From Aspidiotus rigidus (Eukaryota > Arthropoda > Insecta > Hemiptera > Diaspididae): a DNA stretch of 64,000 nucleotides. This document shows, in pieces, positions 1 through 11,400 of the stretch. The notes below the pieces were generated by a model that saw only the letters and a list, made by a program, of their open reading frames with translations, made no database searches and had not been told where the DNA came from. The number at the start of each line of letters is the position of its first letter. Within the stretch, counting starts at the first letter, position 1. Made by a program: the position numbers and the translations under genes. Location of the stretch: positions 3,844,001 through 3,908,000 of the forward strand of contig JAVHKY010000037.1 of NCBI GenBank assembly GCA_035079385.1, written 5' to 3'.

Positions 1-235
1 CCGAGACAGTAGACAATTTCCATTTCCTTTCATTTCAATCTTATTTTCTTATTTTTCCTCATCTTCCTCACGATTCCAGTCCAGCCTTATCTCCTGTGGA
101 CGACTTCCGATCAACGCTTCTAAACTTTCCTACGTTGAGTGCGTTTGAATTTCCTCGTATTTCAACTCTTCACTGTTGAATTATACTCAATGAACTTTAT
201 CGCATTAAATAGTGATTGACCATTTTCTGCATCGA

Positions 236-3200
236 ATGGAGAGATCTTTTACCGATAGTGATGGAGAAGTTGTCAGTTTTCAAGGGAGTTCCACTAGCCA
301 GAAGTATGATTATATTCTTGATTTCGTTTTTCGTACACTTTTATCAGTGAAACAACCTGACAGCAATTTTTTCGATCATGCAGGACAGTTACAAGAGATT
401 TTGGAACATCGACCACTCATATTCCATCCGTAACGAAAGAGACTCAAGCTACCGAAAGAAAAGACGTTGAAGTAATCAATGTTCGCTTGCCTAATTTTTT
501 ACCTTCTGAAATATATTTTACTTCGATTAATTGATCCCAACAGATTCAGTCGGATAGACAGAATGTTGACACGAAGTTAGAGTATGATGAAGGTGCTCTT
601 CTTGATTTCATGCGAAGGTTTGCGCCAAAGGTTGAAGCAGAATTAAGGAAACGTAACCGACATTTCGGTGTTAATTTTCAGCAATCACAGTCAGATGAAA
701 ATGATTATGTCGCGAGGAAAGTGGGCACTTTACCGCCCTGTGGGAAAGTTGGCGAAGTAAGATAACAAAAACAAGTCTTTCTTCAATGTATACAATTTTT
801 ATGATTAATTTTATATTCTCCATAATTTCAGATCAGAAGTAAACAAGTATGCTGGAGTTGTTACGGAAATAAAATTGCCATCAGTTTCGGTTATATGAAA
901 CATGAGATATGGTGCAAGCACTCAGCTTTTGTATTGATCTACGAAAGTGATAAGTAAATGGACCTTTGACTGACTAATGTTTTCATCCAGTTAGTCGATT
1001 TTTTGTATTTTTATGCGTCTCTCTTGCGGGAGGTTGCAATCTACAATATATACATCCTATACACTAAGGCCACAAACTTAATTTAGGATAGCCTATTCTA
1101 TAGTAGCCTATTCCGTGGTTCGATCCATCACTGTGAGCCTCGTTCTTCCTCTTGTCCTTTTGCCAGGAATCTTTCCATTTACAGCCAACGAGAATAGTTC
1201 GTCACTCATCATTTTATTTTGTATGAACATCCGTTTACAATCCTGAATTGTGTCCAACAGGATTGTATTTTCCAATCCTACTTTCTTCAATACGTTCCCA
1301 TTCGTGACTTTTTCTGTCCATTTAATCCTGTTAAGTTTTCTGTAGGTCCACATTTCGAACGCATTAATCCTTCTTTCGACGTTTCTCGATATTATCCATG
1401 TCTCTGTTGCATATCTTGCAATGGACCATATGTAGCACTTCAGAATTCTTAAGCGAAGCTCCATTTTCATTCTGCGGTCTTTTGATATCCTCTCTAAATT
1501 GTTAAACGCTGCCCTAGCCATACCCAGTCGTGTCCGTACTTCTTCATCCTCTCTTCCGTCATCAGTTATGATAACGCCGAGATATTTGTATTTTGTGACC
1601 TGTTCAATCTGTACGCCATCCACTTTGACGCGTATTGATCTACTGTTGGCCGTTCTTTCAATTTGCATGACTTTGGTTTTGTCTTCATTTATTTTCATTC
1701 CATAACGCTTTCCTTCCGTGTTCAGCGTATTCATTATTGTTTGCAATTGGTTCAGCGTTCCCGCAATAAGTACACGATCGTCTGCATAACATACACTACT
1801 TATTCTTTATCCACCTACTTTTAAGCCCATTCTCTGGAAGACTCTGGGTTTTGTGATTTTTTCGGCGTACGCATTGAAAAGCGACGGCGACAACGGGCAC
1901 CCCTGCCTCACACCCTTTTTTATCTCGCACATTCCTTCCGTTTGCTGACCTCCAATAATGATATTCGCTCTCTGTTGTTGGTATAACCTGTGGATAATCT
2001 GTATATCTTCTTTGTCAATCATACATTTCTTCAAGATCTGTAAAATTTTTGTGTGTTCCACACGATCAAAGTCTTTTTCGTAGTCTATGTATGCGACGTA
2101 TATACTTCTTTTCACTGCCAGAGCTCTCTGAATCAGTATTTTGTACAGTGCAATGTCGATAGATGCTTCAAATGTGGAATAATTTGACAAAGTTTCTTTA
2201 TTTCATTGTGGGAAGCCCTGAGTTCACTTCTCAACTTGATTGATTGAATACCTCTTGAGAATTTTAAACGTTAGAAACAATAAAGTGTCAGTAGAATTAA
2301 AGAGACAAAAAACGATGGAATTTATAATAGTTGAGGGGCTACGTGATCTATCAAAATAATTTTAATCTCGGTATTATTATTATTATTATTATTATTATTT
2401 GTAATTTAATGGTATTTTGTCAAGAATCGAGTGTCCATGAGTACCTGGTATTATTTAGCTTGTAAAAAAAAAAAAAAAAAATGTTAGAAAATGAACCAAA
2501 ACTCCGATAGTTCTGTTAAATGTTGGTTGAAATAATAATATTGATAAGCAGAGAATGATTTTGGTAATATTGAAAGAAATTTTTGCAGGAATGAAGAATT
2601 TGTGAACGAAGCCAAAGAGTGTATTGAAGTCAATTCATGTATTGTGGATATGAAATTTCATCCGACAATGAACTCGATATTAGTTTTTGCAACTGAAGAA
2701 GGTATACAATCAATCATGAATCAGACTCTTCACTCATAATTTTTTTAACGAAAAATTGTTAAAATAATGACAAACTTGTCATATAATAGAACGAGCGAGT
2801 TAATATTCTACGATTGTTTGAAGAACTTCTCATGTTTCAGGTAAATTATATTGGCATAACACTACGGATAGCAAAGAAAATAACTCGCAAAATTATATAC
2901 AATGCAAGAGCTTGAGAATAACCCAATTATTATGGGTAGAATTGGATTCATCTTTCTACTTGGCAGTAGCAGATCTCGAAGGTTTTTTAAATTTATGGAA
3001 TACTTCCGCCCATATTAAGGACTGGAACATTTGGCGTAGGTAATAATTTTCTTTTGTTAAAAAATACTGTATCGAGCCTAAATTTACCGTATTTTATTTA
3101 TGTTTTAGATTTACATTCAAGTCTCCTGGAATTTCAAATGATCATGCTGTAGTGTGTTTTGATTTCTCGATAAATCCTCAACATTTTGTCGTGGCAATGG

Positions 3201-3903
3201 AAGGCGGTAGGCTGTTACAATGTTCCCTAACTCTATCATCACTTGTTGGTAAATAAAGTGTACTCCTGTTTTCATCATGTTCAAAATTGGTAACTTTCTT
3301 AATACTTTTCCTTTGTTGGAATTTAAGATGATCAAACATATAATCCCGTTGTCGATGATTTGGTGTGCCCATCTTTAATAATTGACAAAATTGCTTTTTC
3401 TAAATTTGATGAAAGTACATTCGTCGTGAGTACCAGCGATCAGTATTTGAAAATTTATCATTTGAACGAGGTAATGGATAAAATTACTACTCTTGCTTCT
3501 GTTTTCGCCTTAATCACTTGAACGTGACCTTTATTTATTTTATTTTATTAAAATAGAAAATGCCAATCTTTTCGATCGCGTTGGAGCAAAATATTCTGGG
3601 ATTAGAATGGAGCTATTCGCAAGACAACATTTTGATAACTTGGTTTCCCGATGGTACAATAAAGTACTACGATTATCGAGAGTGTAGAGTACTGAAGTCT
3701 TCGCAGACAAAAAATGCGATCGAATCGTTATCTTTTAAAATAAGAGGGTAAAAAACCACGGTATTTCTGCCTCAAGTTTGCGATGAATGAGGAATTCATA
3801 TTCATGAACATTCTTTTTTTTTCTCAGGATGAAGCTTCTATATCTTGCTGTGAGTACCGATAATTTGGCCACAATTTGGGAAACTGGACTTTTCGTGAAA
3901 TGA
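236..3903 (+). CDS. WDR34: Dynein-2 intermediate chain, WD-repeat protein (WDR34/DYNC2I2-like), ten exons
   Basis: The model joins exons 236-303, 384-471, 544-756, 832-953, 2589-2701, 2841-3039, 3109-3248, 3328-3470, 3557-3747 and 3828-3903. All boundaries are GT/AG and the phase is kept throughout, giving 1,353 nt and 450 residues (human WDR34 is about 536). The N-terminal part is acidic and low in complexity; the rest is a WD40 propeller. Recognisable stretches are CWSCYGNKIAISFGYMKHEIW, FHPTMNSILVFATEEGKLYW, VAMEGGRLLQCSL and LKIYHLNE, which line up in order with my memory of vertebrate WDR34. The family is one of two intermediate chains of cytoplasmic dynein-2, the retrograde intraflagellar-transport motor; in insects this would act mainly in ciliated sensory neurons. 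The start is the first ATG of the open frame. Introns are 72-87 bp except intron 4 (1.6 kb), which holds a LINE remnant. WDR60 is the main alternative identity, but the C-terminal match favours WDR34. Confidence 0.85.
1108..2190 (-). pseudogene. Non-LTR retrotransposon reverse transcriptase fragment inside WDR34 intron 4
   Basis: The antisense reading frame encodes the C-terminal two thirds of a LINE reverse transcriptase. It has the FDRVEHTKIL palm segment (usual form FD.V.H), KKGVRQGCPLSPSLFN, the YADD active site near 1779-1790, KYKYLGVIIT and a C-terminal domain with NAFEMWTYRKLNRIKW. The frame is continuous from about 2190 to 1108 except for one in-frame TAA at 1807-1809, directly before the active-site block. 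The element is 5'-truncated, with no endonuclease and no obvious poly(A). It is not the same family as the LINEs at 36-43 kb. The C-terminal domain resembles the RTE/BovB-like enzymes common in insects, but I cannot fix the clade. It has no visible effect on the host gene, whose splice sites and frame are intact on both sides. Confidence 0.85.
2371..2401 (+). repeat. (ATT)n microsatellite
   Basis: About nine ATT units lie in WDR34 intron 4, downstream of the LINE fragment. They are not adjacent to a recognisable retrotransposon 3' end. Confidence 0.9.
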
Positions 3904-4070
3904 AATCAAACAGAGCGACTGTATTCGAACTTCTGTAATTTTCTACTACACTGTGATTATTTGCATAATATTTTCTACACCATATAGCACTCATGTTAAG
4001 AATATATTGTTATTGACAAATTACGCAGTTTTTCAATTCGATAAGCTGCATTAACAAACGTAATAGTCAG

Positions 4071-4422
4071 ATGAATTTGAGCGGTACGTACCTTTACTTC
4101 ATCTTCATCTGGAAAGTGCTTCAAAAATAAGCGACACGACGATAAATGAGAGTACGTAATTGAAAAAGAAATAATGATTCCCTGGCTGTTAAATGATGTC
4201 AGTAATTAATTTAAAAAAAAATACTGTGAATGGCTGATTGTCTGTTATCAGTCTATTCCAGAAAGATCCGGGGATGAATCTATAACATATTATTTGTCAC
4301 GTGCCTACGAACTAGGTGACGTTTCTAGCTTCAGCGAGGTCGTGATTTTTGACATTCGCTCATCTGAAAAAGCGGAAATTATACTAGCCTATACGAAGAC
4401 CCAAGAATTGGAAATCTTCTGA
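4071..4422 (+). CDS. Possible two-exon microprotein (57 aa), unidentified
   Basis: Exon 1 would be 4071-4083 (ATG AAT TTG AGC G, then a good GTACGT donor). Exon 2 would be 4262-4422, after a TCTATTCCAG acceptor. Together they give a 57-residue acidic protein containing SRAYELGDVSSFSEVV and ending TQELEIF before TGA. It lies 170 bp after the WDR34 stop on the same strand, so exon 2 could instead be an alternative last exon or UTR of that gene. I do not recognise the protein. The evidence is only a clean open frame with well-placed splice sites and composition that looks coding against AT-rich surroundings. Transcript data would be needed to call it a gene. Confidence 0.35.
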
Positions 4423-7019
4423 ATGGATAAGTAGGATAGTTTCTGACGTATGCTGATGAACCGTGTTTTATAAACACCATTTTTCGTTTCTCACTGAAGT
4501 TTCTAATATCTGATTTTTTAAAAGTAATTTATTATTAAATTTATTTTTTAAAATCAATTTGATTATTAAAATAATTATTAATTTAATATTATACCTATCA
4601 ATTAAATTAAGATTTTGAAAGTTCAGATTTATATATATGAGAAGAAAGAGGAGACTTGGGAAAATTTTGATTTTCGAGCCTTGCACGTATGAAAGTAGCA
4701 GGACTTCGAAGAAAGTGTGAATCCGAGAAGGCTAGGTCTCTAATTTGATTCAGGGACTTTGAAAAATTTTGACTTCTAAGCTTCTTCGATCATCAGAATT
4801 GATTAATGAAATCAGGAAATACCACTTGAAATAAAACCGCCGCTTATCTCAATTGAGTATGTAGTTAATGAGAGGGACGAATCCTCCATAAAACGAGCCC
4901 TCACTCACCTCAATCGACGCAGTCAATAAGGGGAACCCCGCGAATAGAGTTGTTTTTGAAACATTGTTTCCACGTAATAAACCATGAGGAGTTTGACCTG
5001 TAGGGTTCACATTAATTTCTGATCAAAAAGTTTGATCGAGCTTTGCTGATTACATGGAAACCTCGGAAATGCAGCGAGGGAACACGAGGAGGAATTTTAT
5101 TAGTGCGTCTTGGGAGGCAACTGCTCATCAATAGCGAAAATGTCAAGTTGTTTTTGAGTGATTGCTCCTCTTGCACGTTCAATGTGCACGTTAACCAGTC
5201 TCATAACTTGATGCAGCGGCCAGGTGAAGCCTACAGATTGGGATTGAATGTCAGCTATTTGTATCGCTATCTGAGGTGGTTTCAATGATCGTTCAACTAG
5301 TTTTATTAATAACCCTCCTTCGGGTGTTCAAATTGATAAAGTACAAAGTCTAGAGCCTAGAACTACGAATAATTCTTACTTACTTCCAATTCTGTGGAAA
5401 TATCTGATATAGCCTAATCTAATATTTGAGGACCTGAGACCTCGAATTTTGTGCGATTCAGATCATGAACTATCTTTAAAGAATTTTTTTCTTTTCTTGT
5501 TTTTAACCTATGATTTTTTTCATTCCAGTAAAAAGGGTTTCCGCTGTCATATTTTCAAGGATCTGTACTTTTTTTGTTACTCAACGTATTCAAAATGTGA
5601 TTGTTGCATCTTATAGAGGAGCCGCTCTCTAATCTTTAATCATATAATTTTTTTGATTTAACTCGTTGTTGTGGAGATATTTTGAGCTGAAACTTCAAAC
5701 TGATTTTTTAGTGATGAAGTTTTCTTCACAGACGCCCTTTGTACAGAATGATAGCTAGTCATGCAGTGTTATCACTTATCACAATTAATATTTATCTCAA
5801 TTATTTTGCTAATATTGGAGTACAGATTTTGAAATTAAAATGTACTTTCAATTTTGCCGAGGTGAAGTTGTTCTTGATGTTAAAATAATTGTCTTACTCG
5901 TTAGTACTACCTATCAATTTCATTTTGTATCTAGCCAATTCGGATGCATTACTTTCGTGTATGAAGCTAAAAGCTTGCTCATATTGGGATACAGAACTGT
6001 CATTTTTCAGTTTTCCTGCAGCCAATTCTAGATTTGATAACGAGTTCAATTAAATTCTCCATAAACTAAGAGAAGCGTAGTTCAAAGCAGTTTCTTTTAA
6101 GCGGGCTAAGAAAGGTGTAACCAATATTGATACTTTAGATCAATGCAAGATCTGTTTGAAACATTTTGTTCATGGTAAACACTAGGGAATACTGCGATGG
6201 ATGTTGTGTTAACCTGTTGTACTTTCATAATACATAGTAATAATGATCAAACTATTCACTTTCAGAGAAACCCGCAGATTATTGAGCGGTGAACAATAAA
6301 TATCCTTTTTTGACCTTAGTCGGCAGACCAGCTGCATAGAGACTAAAATTATTTTTTTCAGTAATTTTGAAGAACTTCCCAAGGGAGCTCAAATTCAAAC
6401 TATCACACTACACATTCTAAACGCATTTTACAGATTACAGCAACGGGCAACAAAACGTAACAATAATTTATTGTTCTCATTTTTCAACGCGAAATTATTG
6501 ATAACATTTCACTCATAACGAGATAAGAAACAATGTAAACAAACTAAAAGTGTGAAGGCCTAATAATAATTGTTTTTTTTTTGTTTTGCGATTTTACAAT
6601 ATGTAGGCTTACAGGTATATGTGCAGAATTTGTGGTCGTGAGATCTCAGAAACTACAAAAGATTTTCTTACGAAACTTTGGAGTCTCAAAGAAGACTATC
6701 TAAACTTGGTAAAATGGTAATTGTTCAACTCCAAAAAAATTGATCATGCCCGTCTCAAGAAATTGTTGATTCAATGCAATTTTTTTTTTTCCATCATCAA
6801 CCTCCATTGTTAAAAAGGGCCCTAGATGTTTTTGTCATTTACGTGTTCTCTAAATTTCCACCTGCAGTATAACCGGTATGTATTTTGCAAATGAAGTGCA
6901 AGTTTTGTCTTCATCAGCGTTGCGTCCTGCAGCAAGCCCAAAGCGCAAGTTTGCTGGCATTGCATTCTACAGCGTGCGCGAAGTGCAAGCCTGTGTGTGT
7001 GGGCGCCGCAGGCCTAGCA
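4423..7019. other. AT-rich intergenic DNA, no gene recognised
   Basis: Short open frames here show no family resemblance, no codon bias and no consistent splice sites. A more GC-rich patch near 6895-7015 contains repeated AAGTGCAAG-like words, and I cannot interpret it. Confidence 0.6.
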
Positions 7020-7455
7020 TTAAGGGTATGCTTTACCTAGTCACTCACACGTAGACACACACAAAATATGTATCACATATGTTGCGATTTTCGTCCCGAA
7101 ATAACTGATTAAATAAAGCATGAAACACCTTGAAACTTCGTATTTATGTAGACAAAACTCGGGAAAATACGGCTAATTGGTTCACACAAACTAATTTTGT
7201 TCATTAATTGGAATTCAACGATTCAAATATGGCCCCTTCAGACGTAAGTTTTAACGTTTCCTGAAGATCATTCAGAATATTTCATAATCTGTCAGTGTCA
7301 ACTAATTAGCCGTATTTTCCTCAACTTCAAGAATAAATTACACCACTTGTGCATTATGCGATATGTTATCTATGGGCAAAAATCACTACCCCCAATGCAC
7401 CATTTTGTGTAATTCTCGTGTTTTCTGTGAATGACTAGGTAGAGCATACCCTTAA
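7020..7455. mobile_element. MITE with TTAA target duplication (piggyBac-like)
   Basis: TTAA occurs at 7020-7023 and 7452-7455. Just inside are inverted repeats starting GGGTATGCTTTACCTAGTCA at 7024, matched by its reverse complement with few changes ending at 7451. The element body is 428 bp with no ORF. A second inverted pair (GAAAATACGGCTAATT near 7156 and its complement near 7305) would make it fold strongly. A TTAA duplication is the hallmark of piggyBac-type transposition. The GGG-start TIR is not the textbook CCC-start, so the superfamily is inferred. Confidence 0.8.
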
Positions 7456-8086
7456 GGCTTTTCCAGCATTCCATATTGCGTATTTATTCTCCTACAAGTT
7501 ATCTGTTCGAAATTCTCTATCTTTATGCTATCGGTACTTACCCACACACTTACTCGAACTTACCTGTAGGCTGTTTTCTTCGAAGTTTTAAGGTTATGTA
7601 GTCTCTAACGAATAGAGACTTGGTTTTGTTTTCCTTTCATCTTCTAGTCTAAGACACTAGATTCCCATAAATAGGTCATGTAACATTTCTTCTTGTCGCA
7701 ATGCACTCCTTTGGGCTACAAAGTATCCCGACGACAAGAAAAAGAGAGAGAAACCTTTTGTATGCGATGCACTCCTGTGGGCTACTGGGACCGCGGTCCG
7801 ACGCATACTGAAAAACTATGTTGGGTTACCTCTCAGGCTACCTGATTTGGAAAAAAGGTTAAGTTGGTTTCGGATGCTCCGAAAAGGGTCAGGGGCTAAC
7901 AATTCAGCCTATTGGCTGCCCCTCCATTCTTTCTCATTAATCATACTCATAGTAGTTTCACTGATGACGGGAGGAGTTCTAAATATTGGAAGATTTTCTT
8001 TCATTATCAATGTGGTAGACTGGTAAGAGTTTCTTAACTTTGATCTTATGGATGTTTCTGGTAGCATATTTATGTTCATTCCAAAG

Positions 8087-8395
8087 AGTTTGCCATAAGA
8101 GCAATGTTGGAAACATTACCAGATTGATAAGGCATAGGAGAATAAGTATGCAATATGGAATACTGGATAAGCCTTATAGGGTATTTCCATGTCGGCGCAT
8201 TGCACACTTATTCTCCTACGTGTTATCCAGTTGGTAGTATTTCTAGCATTGCACTCATCGATGTTGCTGGATTGCATACTCAGTTTCATTGTGGAGTAGT
8301 TTGCCATAAGAGCAATATTAGAAATACTACCAACTCGATAACACGTAGGAGAATACACATGCAATGCGCCAATATGGAAATGCTCCATACTGTTC
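8087..8395. mobile_element. Foldback repeat cluster (three related arms)
   Basis: An arm of about 80 bp at 8177-8260 is nearly the exact reverse complement of 8309-8390. Shared words include TTCTCCTACGTGTTATC and TTGGTAGTATTTCTA. A third, more diverged arm at 8087-8165 lies in direct orientation to the last one, and a partial arm is at 7467-7505. The open frames on both strands here are by-products of the palindrome. This is a foldback or MITE-type repeat; superfamily and target duplication are not visible. Confidence 0.75.
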
Positions 8396-8499
8396 AATTC
8401 TATTGTGATTATTGTTATTGCGAATTAATACTTCCAACATTGGAAAAAAATGTTTTATTAAGATGGAGAGTAACAAAGTTCATAATAGTTTATCATTGA

Positions 8500-11400
8500 T
8501 ACCAACTCTGCGATGAAAAAAAAAAAAACAAAATCATCATCACCATTACGTGCACGTAACAATGTAACAAACTTTTTTCATTAAGTAAAGTTACTATCAA
8601 CTACCTTAGTAGTAAATGATATGACAATAATTTTGAAAAAAAAATCCACTACTCTTTGCATCCTCGAGTATACATTAAATATTGTCACACGAATGAGCAT
8701 ATAACAATCAAAAATATATATATTAAAAAAAAAAAAGCAAAAACAAACAGAAAATTACGGGACAATAATTAGTAAAATTACAAACAGTAACAAAATGGTA
8801 ACATCATTTCAGTGGCAAATGCCAACATAAACTTGAAAAACTTAAATGCGACTCACGCTCCGAATAATAAAATTGAAAGAAAATTCTCTCACGTAATCCT
8901 ATTAGTCGCAACGTAGAAAAATCAGAAAAATCTTCAACACATTAAATATCCGTATGGTTGTTTTAAATTAAATTACACCGCAGAAAATAAAAAGAGCGCT
9001 GCGATTGACAAAAATACATTCACGAGAATTACAAAAGGATACACGTTTTTCCGTTTTCAATTTTCTAGAACTCTACAATGATAAGGTGAACAAAGTTTCT
9101 AGATTTTAAAGGAGTATAACAACAAATAATGTAAGCATAAATTCATGACATTTCACACTCCGATAGCATAAATGAGATCATTCTCTAGCTTTACTGGAAT
9201 ACATCGAAGATTCGTCAACAAATAAGTACAAACAACTGATGTTTCGGTCTCATGATCCTGCTTCCTATGAGTTGGAGGGATTCCTTAAAATTACTAGACA
9301 TTTTAATAGTTGAATAAGAGAGAAAATACAATTACGTAACGAAATTAGTCCCGTTACGCGATTGTATTTTCTTTCTTTTACAACCTTCTTCCTGTACCAA
9401 AAGATCATCAATCTTCATAATTATGCACCATACTATGATCAAGTCGCAAGGATCCCCACATACTCGAAAACCGAGACATAACTCCAAGTAACTCACAAGA
9501 GAAAGTTTCCTATCTACGTTGATCAGAAAGGGGGCGGGGGATTGGAAGAACAATATCGAATTAAAGAAGCGACTTGACGTCCAAGTATCTGGATTTTTTT
9601 TTGAGCAAAAACGAAAAAAGAAACTTACAGATACACTCCTACAGCTCAACAAAATAATATGTCACTACCGAAAAGCTAGGAGTAGGATCACAATTTTTCC
9701 ATCACATCCCCTTTCTACACTCAAATTTATAATAAGAACACACTACAGATATTCACAGACGGTTCGAAGTTCGAGTCAGCTCAATAAAAATCCAGGCACA
9801 TCTGTAATGTGTTCTCATTATAACTTACAAGGGACGCACTGTTGAGCTCGACGTACGAAGTTATGCAAATCCCACGCATAAAAAGTACAATAAAATAATT
9901 AACCACAAATAAAATTTGTCAAAACTATGAAAGCGGGATGAAATGAAATCAATTATTTTAGAAAAGAGCGAGAACTGAGAAAAAAAAAAAAAGAACACAA
10001 AGTCTAATTTTTTAGAAAACATAACTCGAAAATATTGATTAGCGAGACGAGTAATTAAATAAAACCAGTCTCAGACGACAAAAAAAAAAAAGAAGACAAT
10101 GAAAAATAAAAATTCGGTACATTAATGATCCGTAAAAAGACCTGATAATTCATTCTAAATAAAATTTACAACGACGACCATTCCAATACACGAGCAAAAC
10201 AAATCGACGACAAATCGAACATAAAATTAATAGAAAAACGGATAAAAGCTTCGAAAACCTCAAATTGTAACAAAGAAATAAAATGTAAAACCTACCGAAT
10301 ACAAATCCGAAACAAAAGCATGGTTGAAGATTTTCACTAGATAAAAATTATTGAACAGGTACATTAACCGCGGTCACAGGAAACTATCATTCTTCAAGAT
10401 CAGAAGAATCAAATTTCAAAATTACAAGTGACTAAAAGATAGTCGATACCCCAACACTCAAGCATAGGTTAGTGGGAGAGAATATTCGATAGAAAAGTTC
10501 GTAAAAACAACCGATTTTGAGAACGTACGCCAGTTCTATAGATTAAGACTAGAGACAGAAATCCTCGGCATCTCGGGAGGCAGTCAGAGAAGCGCTAATT
10601 AGAAATGAGTTGGGAGGAGCTGTTGTTAAATTTTTATTTCGGCCAAAAGAGCCAAAAGTGAAAATAAATGCCGAAAATGGTTCAAAATAAAATAGAAAAT
10701 TACAGAAATGGGAAAGGAAAAGATGACAGAAAATTGAACCCTCACCGATTTCTATGCAGTAGGAATTCGCGTTGAGAAGTGACGACCCTGCACTTATTTC
10801 TGTCGACATGAAACGATCCTTGTTGAACGACCATTGTTATGATTTGACACGAGATAACATCGAAAAATACCTCGTCGTCACGCATAATTCAAAATTTTTA
10901 CGCGCAGTTGCGATTTTACGAGGAATAAACAGTTTGTTCGATGGGTTCCTATATGAATGCCGAAAATCTGAAACTCAGTGCCAAAATTCTAGTCTCTAAT
11001 TATGACGAAAAACCACCAGATAAAATGGAGTCTACGAACAAAAAATAAACATGCACGAATTATTCTCACATGCTCGAAAGTTAAGCACGTCCTTATAAAT
11101 TAATACACGACCGATATCAGGTACAAAGAAAATTACAACTTTACGAGAAAAGCCGTTCCGAGAGTTTCTGGGTAAATTTACCAAGAACAACTCGAACAGA
11201 GAGCAGAAACGATCATTCTCGAAAGAAGGAGAAAGCTTTCAAACACTATCAAGTGTTCGACACACCCTATCTTCTCATTTTCAAAACTTTCATATCGACC
11301 TCGAGTTGAGGAAACGATTTGAATACACACACAGAAAAAAAAGTAAGTAGTTTCAACAAACTTAATATCGAACGAACAACACATTATTCGATACTATCTT

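Noticed and set aside
212..433. 73-aa frame taken as a complete first exon
   Set aside because: A GTATGA donor at 304 and acceptor before 384 shift the frame into the one that continues through all later WDR34 exons; the stop at 431 is not in the spliced frame.
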